A stretch of DNA of 47,329 bases from an uncultured bacterium (lineage in GTDB: Bacteria > Bacillota > Clostridia > Lachnospirales > Lachnospiraceae). Each line of letters begins with the position of its first letter. Positions within the stretch are counted from its first letter, which is position 1. This document shows positions 17,968 to 25,384 of this stretch, piece after piece. The notes under the pieces are model-generated. The model had not been told where the DNA came from, did not search any database, and saw nothing but the letters and a program-made list of their open reading frames with translations. The DNA is taken from assembly GCA_947647735.1 (NCBI GenBank), contig CANSLJ010000028.1:1-47329 (forward strand), given 5' to 3'. Both the position numbers and the translations under genes were made by a program.

Positions 17968-18917
17968 CACAGAAAAAACGAATCTTTGAAGTGAATATGC
18001 TGGCCAGGCAGATGGTACCGATCGTGCTTGTAGTTATGGTGGTATTGTTCTCCGCTTTTATACCGAATTTTTGTACGGTCAACAATATTGTTAATATCTT
18101 TTCAAGTTTTTCGGTGTATGGCGTAGTGACGATTGCCATGGCGTTTGCTTTGATCTGTGGTGAATTTGATCTGTCAGTGGGGAGCACAATGGCCTTATCT
18201 TCGCTGATCTTTGCCACATTGGTTAATGAAAAGTCTTTTATTATTGCGGCTGTGGCAGCGCTGTTGACGGGAGCTGTTGTCGGGGCGTTAAATGGATTTT
18301 TGGTCTCAAAATTTAATATTCCTTCTTTTGTGGTGACCATGGGAATGCAGATTACTGTGAAAGGAGTAGCCTGTCTTTATACGGATGCGAAACCTGTTGC
18401 GATTTACAGTGATTTTTGTTATCAGATTGGAAATGGAACATTGCTTGGGATTCCCTATCTGGTATGGCTTTTCTTTCTGATCCTGTTTCTGGCGGGAGGT
18501 GTGTTGAAATATACTAGTTTTGGCAGAGGTTTATATGCTGTTGGTGGAAACTATCTGATGGCGAAAAATGCGGGGATCAATGCACCGATCTATAAGTTTA
18601 TGATTTTCTTTATTCTGGGAATCGCCTCATCACTGGGGGGCATTATGATGGCTTGTCGTATATCGGCGGGGAACGCTCTGTATGGAACGGATCTGACTAT
18701 GGCGGCTATTTCCGCTAATGTGGTAGGTGGAACCAGTACGGTAGGCGGGACGGGAAATATCTGGAAAACATTGCTTGGCCTGATCGTTCTTTATGTGTTA
18801 TATAATGCGTTGATGCTGCTGGGGATACAGGCCTATGTACAGCAGTTGATCAAGGGTCTGATAGTGATCATTGTTATTGTTGTAGATGGATTGAGCCGTG
18901 TGGCAAACGAAAACTGA
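17964..18917 (+). CDS. CUT2 ABC permease 2
   Basis: This second BPD_transp_2 permease has 317 residues, with the motifs ALICGEFDLSVGSTMALSS near residue 70 and MAAISANVVGGTSTVGGTG near 250. The ATGA overlap with permease 1 and AAGGAGGTG upstream imply coupled translation. The C terminus (VIIVIVVDGLSRVANEN) is as expected for the family. No terminator is obvious in the 99 bases after it, so the regulator gene downstream may receive readthrough. Confidence 0.93.
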   Translation: MTQKKRIFEVNMLARQMVPIVLVVMVVLFSAFIPNFCTVNNIVNIFSSFSVYGVVTIAMAFALICGEFDLSVGSTMALSSLIFATLVNEKSFIIAAVAALLTGAVVGALNGFLVSKFNIPSFVVTMGMQITVKGVACLYTDAKPVAIYSDFCYQIGNGTLLGIPYLVWLFFLILFLAGGVLKYTSFGRGLYAVGGNYLMAKNAGINAPIYKFMIFFILGIASSLGGIMMACRISAGNALYGTDLTMAAISANVVGGTSTVGGTGNIWKTLLGLIVLYVLYNALMLLGIQAYVQQLIKGLIVIIVIVVDGLSRVANEN

Positions 18918-18968
18918 GAGAGTTTGGCAAAAGAGTATTGTTTTAATGATTTTTTTGCATTAGATTTA

Positions 18969-18977
18969 TGCTATAAT
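18969..18977 (+). promoter_or_regulatory. Extended -10 promoter of the second LacI gene
   Basis: TG-C-TATAAT forms an extended -10, 39 bases before the start codon. There is no convincing -35, which extended -10 promoters can lack. Confidence 0.55.
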
Positions 18978-19016
18978 ATCCGAGAAACAGAAATTTGATA
19001 TGAGAAGGGTACCACT

Positions 19017-20063
19017 ATGGAAAAATCATTAAAAAAAATTGCTGAAACTTATAATATCTCAGTCGCAACACTTTCGCGAGTAGTAAACAATAAAGGGAAT
19101 GTGCGTCCTGAGACAAAGGAGCGGGTGCTTGAGATATTAAAGAAGGAACAATATGTGCCTAATTATATGGCCAGATCCTTAAAGACAAACAGCAGCACAA
19201 CGATTGGGATCATAGTACCTGATATCAGTCAAAAATTATTTGCGGGTATTATACGAGGGATCAACCGAAAGCTGTTTGAGAGTGGTTATCTGGTTTTATT
19301 GTCCGATTCGGAGGAAAGTGCACAGAAAGAAAAGCGATATCTGGATCTGATGCTGAGACAGTGTGTGGATGGATTGGTGATTGCTACGGTAGATCCCGAA
19401 CATATAGACTTTCGGCGGTTTTATGCACTGGGGATTCCGGTGGTATTCATTGATACGATCCCGGATACAGATCTGCAGGTTGATGCCGTATTGGTGGATG
19501 ATTATATGGTTGGTCAGAAGATGGCAAAACATTTTATACAGGAGGGGCATACAAAAACTGTGGTGCTGACCGGTACCTCCAGCGGATTTTCTCCCAGTGT
19601 ACAGAGGTTGAAGGGATTTTTAGATACCTATGAAAAGTATGGTACATCCATACCAAAAGATATGATATACAAATTGCCCTACGATCAGGAAGAGAGTTAT
19701 CAGGTGGTAAAAAAACTGATAAATAAACGGGATGCCAGGCCGTTTACATCGATCGCAGCTATGCATGAACTGATGGCGATCGGGGCGGTCAAAGCAATCA
19801 GGGAACAGAATTTGATGATCGGAGAAGATATTTCTCTGATAGGCTGCGATTTAAATGAAAGGATTCAGTTATTTAAACCTCAGATCACAGGGGTGGAGCA
19901 GCCGGAAGAGGAAATCGGGGAGACAGTGGCGGGGCTTTTGCTGCAACGCCTGCGTCAGAAGATGGCAGAGGGAGCGGATGCAATGAGGGAGAGCATGGGA
20001 CAGAAAATCCTGTTAAATCCTCGTTTTGTTATCCGCGATAGCTGCAAAAACCTAAAAAAGTAG
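19017..20063 (+). CDS. LacI-family transcription regulator B
   Basis: This 348-residue paralogue of the regulator at 13111 has the helix-turn-helix SLKKIAETYNISVATLSRVVN (4-24), hinge NYMARSLKTNSS and the same sugar-binding core. Blocks shared almost word for word, such as VVFIDTIP-TDL and DAVLVDDY, indicate a recent common ancestor and probably related effectors. AGAAGGG precedes the ATG. The gene is followed 69 bases later by the second M24 gene, with an operator in the gap that it or its twin should bind. Confidence 0.93.
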   Translation: MEKSLKKIAETYNISVATLSRVVNNKGNVRPETKERVLEILKKEQYVPNYMARSLKTNSSTTIGIIVPDISQKLFAGIIRGINRKLFESGYLVLLSDSEESAQKEKRYLDLMLRQCVDGLVIATVDPEHIDFRRFYALGIPVVFIDTIPDTDLQVDAVLVDDYMVGQKMAKHFIQEGHTKTVVLTGTSSGFSPSVQRLKGFLDTYEKYGTSIPKDMIYKLPYDQEESYQVVKKLINKRDARPFTSIAAMHELMAIGAVKAIREQNLMIGEDISLIGCDLNERIQLFKPQITGVEQPEEEIGETVAGLLLQRLRQKMAEGADAMRESMGQKILLNPRFVIRDSCKNLKK

Positions 20064-20103
20064 TACTATTTTATAGAAGGAAAGAGAGTATTACATCAAA
20101 AAA

Positions 20104-20117
20104 TGAAAACGTTTACA
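20104..20117 (+). promoter_or_regulatory. LacI-type operator overlapping the M24-B leader
   Basis: TGAAAACGTTTACA is a CG-centred palindrome with one mismatched pair and touches the GAGGAGG ribosome binding site. Its position so close to the start codon would suit a repressor acting as a roadblock. Confidence 0.65.
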
Positions 20118-20132
20118 GAGGAGGTAGATAAG

Positions 20133-21320
20133 ATGTCATTTTATAATATGAAGGAAACGGATATACGTATTGGGAAGATCAGAGAACTGTTGGAAAATAA
20201 AAAGCTTGATGCGGCACTGATTTATTATGATATGGTGAATATTGCAAACGGGTGGTATTTAACCGGATGGTGTCCACAGTTTGAGTATGGCGCAGTTCTT
20301 GTGCCGCTGCGGGGAGAGCCTTTGCTTCTGGGAGGTTCTGAGAGTGAAGAATTTGCAAAACAGGATTCTGCGATTAAGAATACAAGAAATTTCAGTGTAT
20401 TTATGCAGCCTGGAATAGAATTTCTGAATTCTAAAATGTATGATTTTGAGGAATTAAATAAAGAATTATCAGCGTCGGGAACAACGCTGAAGAGAATTGG
20501 ATTTGTGGCGCCAGATAAGATGCCGACAAAGTTATACCGTGATTTTTGTGCCGGATTTGAGGGAATTGAGATTGTTGACATTACTTTTGATTTTGAACTG
20601 CTTCGTCTGGTAAAATCCTCCTGGGAGTTGTCCTGTATGGAGAAAGCCAATACACTTGCAGATGCAGCTTATGATGCAATGATAAAAACCATAAAACCGG
20701 GAGTTTCTGAACTTCAGGTTGCTGCGGCAGGAGAGTATGCGGCAAGATGGAATGGAGCAAGTGGTTATGGATTTGATACGATCATTGCATCCGGAAAACG
20801 TGTGGAGGGAATCGTATCTACGCCTGTTGATAAAATATTACAGGATGGTGAGATGATCATGTTCGGTATGGCTCCTCAGTGGTGCGGGTATACAGGAACG
20901 TTTGGTGATACAGTACCTGTATCCGGGGAGTATACGAAAGAACAGCGCGATATGATGAATGCCATGCGCCATGCGCTTCAGCTTTGCAAGGAAAAACTGT
21001 ATCCGGGTGAAAAACCGGTTGATATTGATAAGGTGGGGATGGACTATCTTAGAAAACTTGGATATGGGGATTATCTGGTAGCACAGTTTGCTCATTCCAC
21101 CGGTTTGATGGAGTGTGAGGGGGCAAGCTATACTACTTATGACTGCTGCGATGGCGGTATGCCCCTGGAGCCGGGGATGACGATCATGATTGATGTCAGT
21201 ATGTTTAAAATACCGGGAGTGATCGGCGGCAGGATTGAAACAGGGTATCGTATCACAGAAAACGGGCCGGTTGCTCTATCTCCTAAGATGGATCAGCTTT
21301 TTGCAACGGAAATTAAATAG
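20133..21320 (+). CDS. Creatinase-fold M24-family protein B, metal site degenerate
   Basis: I place the start at 20133 (MSFYNMKETD), because it matches the start of the paralogue at 10846 and has GAGGAGG at a proper distance; ATG 20103 would put ten extra residues over the operator. The product has 395 residues. In the first 50 positions 36 match protein A. The metal-ligand positions read Gly245, Thr256, His321, Asp354 and Glu369, so the two aspartates required by M24 peptidases are lost, as in A. The substrate-side residues differ between the copies (for example QWCGYTGTFGDT against RYNGYAGVMGET), which suggests related but different substrates or a heteromer. The gene ends the module. Confidence 0.8.
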   Translation: MSFYNMKETDIRIGKIRELLENKKLDAALIYYDMVNIANGWYLTGWCPQFEYGAVLVPLRGEPLLLGGSESEEFAKQDSAIKNTRNFSVFMQPGIEFLNSKMYDFEELNKELSASGTTLKRIGFVAPDKMPTKLYRDFCAGFEGIEIVDITFDFELLRLVKSSWELSCMEKANTLADAAYDAMIKTIKPGVSELQVAAAGEYAARWNGASGYGFDTIIASGKRVEGIVSTPVDKILQDGEMIMFGMAPQWCGYTGTFGDTVPVSGEYTKEQRDMMNAMRHALQLCKEKLYPGEKPVDIDKVGMDYLRKLGYGDYLVAQFAHSTGLMECEGASYTTYDCCDGGMPLEPGMTIMIDVSMFKIPGVIGGRIETGYRITENGPVALSPKMDQLFATEIK

Positions 21321-21347
21321 AAAAGAGAGAAGCATCATGACAGGAAC

Positions 21348-21384
21348 TGCGGTATGGCATATGGGGGCTGTACCGCAGTTTTTT
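21348..21384 (+). terminator. Terminator of the M24-B gene (repeat copy B)
   Basis: TGCGGTA pairs with TACCGCA and is followed by GTTTTTT. It shares the first 11 and last 21 bases with the terminator at 10559-10593, differing only in the loop. Confidence 0.85.
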
Positions 21385-21470
21385 ATGTGCAGTTATCTTA
21401 TCTGACGATATTTGGAAGAGGATTTTCTGATGATTTTTGCGGAGGAAGAAAATTTCCTGCGTAATATATG

Positions 21471-21530
21471 TTGACAAATAATATTATACGAGATATAGTA
21501 TTGATATAATATTATACGCCATATAATATT
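21471..21530 (+). promoter_or_regulatory. Promoter with two tandem palindromic operators of the PadR operon
   Basis: -35 TTGACA (21471-21476) and -10 TATAGT (21494-21499) are 17 bases apart. Two 25-base copies (21478-21502, 21506-21530; three differences) follow. Each is a palindrome with arms AATATTATA and TATAATATT around five bases (8 of 9 pairs in the first copy, 9 of 9 in the second). The first copy covers the -10. This fits autorepression by the PadR protein encoded next. Confidence 0.75.
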
Positions 21531-21552
21531 ATAGATTACAACAGGAGGTAAG

Positions 21553-21882
21553 ATGATGGTATTTAACACGGGAGCGGCGCTGCTGGATGCGATCGTGCTG
21601 GCGGTAGTTTCGTGGACGAAAGACGGTACTTACGGCTATAAGATAACCAGGGAAGTGCAGCAGTTGATCGATGTATCGGAATCCACTTTATATCCGGTGC
21701 TCAGACGCCTTCAGAAGGACGAATGCCTGGAAATATATGACAGGGCTATTGACGGCAGGAATCGGCGGTATTATAAGATTACGGCTAAAGGAGATGCCCA
21801 GCTCAATTTGTATAAAGCGGAATGGTTCAGGTATTCGCGGAAGATCACGGCAATATTTGAGGGAGGACAGAATGTTGGATAA
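21553..21882 (+). CDS. PadR-family transcription regulator
   Basis: The 109-residue protein is a winged helix-turn-helix (YGYKITREVQQLIDVSESTLYPVLRRLQKDECLEIY, then RRYYKITAKGDAQLNLYKAEW) with a short C-terminal helix for dimer formation. The strict TLYPVLRRL recognition-helix motif identifies PadR. AGGAGGT sits four bases before the ATG. The next gene starts inside its 3' end (11-base overlap), so it is translated with the DUF1700 gene. Such PadR-DUF1700-DUF4097 operons occur across Firmicutes and are usually linked to envelope or antimicrobial stress; the signal here is unknown. Confidence 0.93.
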   Translation: MMVFNTGAALLDAIVLAVVSWTKDGTYGYKITREVQQLIDVSESTLYPVLRRLQKDECLEIYDRAIDGRNRRYYKITAKGDAQLNLYKAEWFRYSRKITAIFEGGQNVG

Positions 21883-22843
21883 ACAGAACTTTTTAAACAG
21901 GCTGCAGGCGGAACTTGCTGATCTGACCAGTGAGGAACGCAGGGAAGCGCTGGAATATTATGAGGAATATTTTGCGGATGCAGGGGAGGAAAACGAGGCA
22001 GATGTGTTGATCTCTCTGGGGAGTCCGGAGCAGGTGGCAGAACAGATCAAAGCGGGGCTGCACAAGGCTGACGAGGGTATGTTTACGGAGAACGGTTATC
22101 GGGAGAAGGCGGAGCATGGAAATCTGCCGGAGATTTACGGGAAGAGAGAAGAGAGCCGGGACGGATCTGCAGGTCAGGGCGAAGAGCGGAGTGATGCGCA
22201 GGATCGTGGCGGCTGTGGTGGCGGGGCACAGAACCGGAATGGGTATGCCGGTTTTGATGGAACACAGAATCAGGGCGGGCCTGCAGGTCAGAGCGGGGCA
22301 CAGAGCCAGAACGGGTATGCCTATCAGAACAACGGATACCGGAATCAGACAGGCGGTTATAGGCAAAACGGAGGCAGGCAGAGCGCACACGGACAAAATC
22401 AATACGGCTGTCAGGGACAGCAGGCCGGGGAGAAGAAAAACAAGATGAGCGGCGGTACGCTTGCACTGCTGATCATATTCGGAATCTTTTTACTGCCGGT
22501 TGCCGTTGGACTGGGAATAGGGGCTTTCGGCATTATTTTAGGAATACTGGGGACGATATTCGGCGTGATCGTCACATTTCTGGTGGTGGTCGTTGCGCTG
22601 CTCGTGCTGGGAATCACCTTGTTTGCGGGGGGATTTCCGATCCTGTTTTATAATCCCTTCGGCGGGATACTCTGTATTGCGACAGGCTGTATTTTTATTG
22701 CACTGTTCCTTTTGTGCCTGGCGCTGCTGGTGGCGATCTGCGGAAAGTTTTTCCCCTGGCTGATCCGGGAAGTGGAGAGTTTCGGGAAGTATCTGAGCAG
22801 AAAATGGTCTGAGAGAAAACAGAAAGGCGGGAGAACGGTATGA
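21872..22843 (+). CDS. DUF1700/HAAS-domain membrane protein with low-complexity linker
   Basis: The start at 21872 (MLDKQNFLNRLQAEL) has GGGAGG in the end of the PadR gene; upstream frame extension is not conserved. Residues 1-70 form the HAAS helical domain (ELADLTSEERREALEYYEEYFADAG). About 100 residues rich in Gly, Gln, Asn and Tyr follow, then three or so membrane segments (LALLIIFGIFLLPVAVGLGIG onward) and a basic tail. HAAS domains are thought to mediate protein contacts with partner regulators. The gene overlaps the next by four bases (ATGA). Confidence 0.85.
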   Translation: MLDKQNFLNRLQAELADLTSEERREALEYYEEYFADAGEENEADVLISLGSPEQVAEQIKAGLHKADEGMFTENGYREKAEHGNLPEIYGKREESRDGSAGQGEERSDAQDRGGCGGGAQNRNGYAGFDGTQNQGGPAGQSGAQSQNGYAYQNNGYRNQTGGYRQNGGRQSAHGQNQYGCQGQQAGEKKNKMSGGTLALLIIFGIFLLPVAVGLGIGAFGIILGILGTIFGVIVTFLVVVVALLVLGITLFAGGFPILFYNPFGGILCIATGCIFIALFLLCLALLVAICGKFFPWLIREVESFGKYLSRKWSERKQKGGRTV

Positions 22844-24150
22844 ATAAGTTTATAAAGAGAGTGCTGATCGTGGCAGGCTGCTTTTTGGGAGTTGGCGTTG
22901 TGCTTGGCTGCATCGGGGCTGTCGGCGGTGTTTATGAAAATAAGAAATCAGGGAATGCGGGGCATTATAGTGTGGCGCAGGAAACCTGGGATATACTGAG
23001 AAAATATGATTTTCACTGGTTAAAAGGAAGAGAGAGGGGGCTTGTCGTAACCTATGACGACATAGAGTATGACGAAAACCATGATATTGTCTATGCCAGT
23101 TTCACGGACGACAGTCTGCGCGCTGAGGATATTTATAATCTGGATCTGGAGATCGGCGGGGGGAAGCTGGTTCTGCGCAGAGGGGATAAAATGGAGCTGA
23201 AAAAGGACGGCGGATCGGAATGCCAGTATTATATAGAGGGAAGCACCTTCTATCTGAAGCAGAAAACTCCCGTGGGAGCTTTTCAGGCGGATTTTACGCT
23301 GACACTGCCGGAGGGGATCGATCTGGAGGAAGTGGATATTGAAATGGGAGCAGGTGAGATCATCGCAGAGGATGTATTTACGGCGGAGAGGATCAATCTG
23401 GAAGTCTCCGCCGGTGAGATCACGATAGAAGAAGTGAAAGCGGGACATTTTAGCGCGGAAGTGGCGACAGGCACTGTAGTGGTGAAAAAAATGGATGCAG
23501 GAGACTGTGAGGTGGAAGTCAATATGGGCAACATCACCCTGCAGGACAGTTTTATCACGGGCAATCTGGACGCAGAAGTCAATATGGGCGATATGGATAT
23601 CTTTCTGAGGGATTCTTATGAAAACCATGATTACGAAGTGAACTGCAGTATGGGAGATATCACGATAGTGCCAGAAAATGGAAACAGTAAGGAATTTTCA
23701 GGATTATCTAATGCGATGGAACTGTCCGGAAAAAATGTTGCCGGGGACAGCGTATATGATCTGACCTGCAGCATGGGAAGTATTCTTGTGCGGTTTTCCG
23801 GGGGGCAGAATGGACTGCAGGAACCGGAGAGCATGCCTGAGTTAAAAGAAATTTATGGCATTGAGGATAACTGGCCGGAGAGTATCGGCAGAGAGAACAA
23901 GGGAACAACTGCTGAAAATTTCTCTTTTGAGATCAGAGTTTCGGAGCCTATGACGCTGGTGATCTCCTGTGTGACAGAAAGCGGGGAACTGGATCTTGAA
24001 ATTGAGAACGAGAAGGGGAAGGATATCTTTGAGAAAGATGATATCCAGACCGGATCTTATACCGTAAACGCGGATTCGGCAGGAATCTATAAGGTTTCCT
24101 TTGATTGCGAAAACCATACGGGGAGCTTCTGGATCAGGCCGGAAAGTTAA
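22840..24150 (+). CDS. DUF4097-family beta-repeat envelope protein
   Basis: One N-terminal membrane helix (VLIVAGCFLGVGVVLGCIGAVGG) anchors 436 residues. The bulk is a right-handed beta-helix-like repeat rich in xVxxxxGxIxI units (EVDIEMGAGEIIAEDVF, LEVSAGEITIEEVKAG, CEVEVNMGNITLQDSFI), the DUF4097 adhesin-like fold. A further beta domain of about 110 residues after residue 325 resembles a small jelly-roll (FSFEIRVSEPMTLVISC). It is the last gene of the PadR operon and ends at a strong terminator. Its biochemical role is not known. Confidence 0.85.
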   Translation: MNKFIKRVLIVAGCFLGVGVVLGCIGAVGGVYENKKSGNAGHYSVAQETWDILRKYDFHWLKGRERGLVVTYDDIEYDENHDIVYASFTDDSLRAEDIYNLDLEIGGGKLVLRRGDKMELKKDGGSECQYYIEGSTFYLKQKTPVGAFQADFTLTLPEGIDLEEVDIEMGAGEIIAEDVFTAERINLEVSAGEITIEEVKAGHFSAEVATGTVVVKKMDAGDCEVEVNMGNITLQDSFITGNLDAEVNMGDMDIFLRDSYENHDYEVNCSMGDITIVPENGNSKEFSGLSNAMELSGKNVAGDSVYDLTCSMGSILVRFSGGQNGLQEPESMPELKEIYGIEDNWPESIGRENKGTTAENFSFEIRVSEPMTLVISCVTESGELDLEIENEKGKDIFEKDDIQTGSYTVNADSAGIYKVSFDCENHTGSFWIRPES

Positions 24151-24176
24151 ATATAGAAATTTGCGGATAAAAAAAG

Positions 24177-24216
24177 AAGGCGAAGCGCTGAGAAATATAC
24201 GGGCTTCGCCTTTTAT
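24177..24216 (+). terminator. Terminator of the PadR-DUF1700-DUF4097 operon
   Basis: AAGGCGAAGC (24177-24186) pairs perfectly with GCTTCGCCTT (24203-24212), followed by TTTAT-like sequence. The 180 bases between this and the next regulatory hairpin hold no gene that I can see. Confidence 0.8.
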
Positions 24217-24396
24217 GGTTACTGTTCTCCTTGAGTTGCAATATGATGCTGTCTGAACAGTAATTTTTATAAAAGTTTTATCATATTTATTATTGGAATA
24301 TGTTGCAGAATATGACTGCTTGTAGTAGTATATAAATACATATCTGGGAACTTCAATGATTTCTTTCAAATCTTATCACACTCGTGAAAACAAAGA

Positions 24397-24427
24397 CTCC
24401 CTTATATGAAAAAATAACATAAGGGAG
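24397..24427 (+). promoter_or_regulatory. Hairpin hiding the ribosome binding site of the Rpn-like gene
   Basis: CTCCCTTAT (24397-24405) is perfectly complementary to ATAAGGGAG (24419-24427), which contains most of the AGGGAGG ribosome binding site of the next gene. Translation should be low when the message folds. Confidence 0.65.
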
Positions 24428-24436
24428 GAAAATGAC

Positions 24437-25384
24437 ATGGGAAAAACAGATGTCTATGAGAGCGATTATCTGGAAAATGCGGAAGTTTTTGCAGATCTGG
24501 TAAACGGTATCCTGTATCAGGGAAAGCGGGTAGTAAAGGCGCAGGAATTAAGCGAACAGGATGGAGAGCTGAGAAGTGTTTCGGGAAGCCAGGTGAAAAA
24601 AGCAGTCAGGGATAAGGTGAGGCTATGGAAGGGCACGATTCTTGCTGTGTTCGTAGTGGAAAACCAGACAAAGGTGGATTATCATATGGTGATCCGGGCG
24701 ATGCTTTCAGAGAGCATGGCTTATGATAAACAGTGGAAGAAATTAAAAAGCCAGAGCGCATCTGAAAAGGAAGTATTATCGTCGGATGAATTTATTTCAG
24801 GAATGGGGAAAGATGACAGGTTCATTCCGGTGATCACGATCGTTGTGTACTATGGAACAGATAAACCCTGGGATGGCGCAAGGACGCTCTATGAACTGCT
24901 GGATACGGAGGGAATGGAAGAAGAGATACTTCCCTTTATATCAAATTATCAGTTGAATGTGTTTGATTATCACGATTATGAAGATTTTGGGCAGTTTCAC
25001 TCGGAACTTCAATCGGTTTTTGAATTTTTGAGGTATTCGAATGATAGAGAACAGTTGGAAAAAAGGCTGACAAAAAATAGAGAACAATACGAAAAGCTGA
25101 GCGGACAGGCAAAAATGCTATTGACACAGCTTACTAATATTAAGAAGATACCGGATGTAGGAGAGAAACAATTTAGAGGAGGAGAATTCAGTATGTGTAA
25201 GGCGTTTGAGGATATGGAGAAAAAGGGGAGAATAGAAGAGATTATAGAGACCGGCCGGGAATTCCATTTCTCAGAAGATAAAATATTAGAAAGACTGCAG
25301 AAGAGATTAAATATATCTATAGAGGAAGCCGGAGCATATTTGACTGAATTTGATAAAGAGCATTCCATTATTCATATTCTCTAG
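24437..25384 (+). CDS. Rpn-family PD-(D/E)XK nuclease/putative transposase
   Basis: The N-terminal 200 residues resemble the Rpn/transposase_31 family, with Asp59 in VRDK, then a strand and the E-x-Q motif at Glu75-Gln77 in VVENQTKVDYHMVIRAML, equivalent to the PD-(D/E)XK core, and VITIVVYYGTDKPW downstream. The C-terminal third is helical (FSEDKILERLQKRLNISIEEAGAYL). Rpn proteins are DNA endonucleases that raise RecA-independent recombination, and many copies occur in Lachnospiraceae genomes. The gene is solitary, has a masked ribosome binding site and overlaps the convergent MATE gene by 17 bases. Confidence 0.8.
   Translation: MGKTDVYESDYLENAEVFADLVNGILYQGKRVVKAQELSEQDGELRSVSGSQVKKAVRDKVRLWKGTILAVFVVENQTKVDYHMVIRAMLSESMAYDKQWKKLKSQSASEKEVLSSDEFISGMGKDDRFIPVITIVVYYGTDKPWDGARTLYELLDTEGMEEEILPFISNYQLNVFDYHDYEDFGQFHSELQSVFEFLRYSNDREQLEKRLTKNREQYEKLSGQAKMLLTQLTNIKKIPDVGEKQFRGGEFSMCKAFEDMEKKGRIEEIIETGREFHFSEDKILERLQKRLNISIEEAGAYLTEFDKEHSIIHIL

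Noticed and set aside
21478-21530. Two direct repeats that could suggest a CRISPR remnant
   Set aside because: There are only two copies, three bases apart, each palindromic and overlapping a promoter, with no cas gene nearby.
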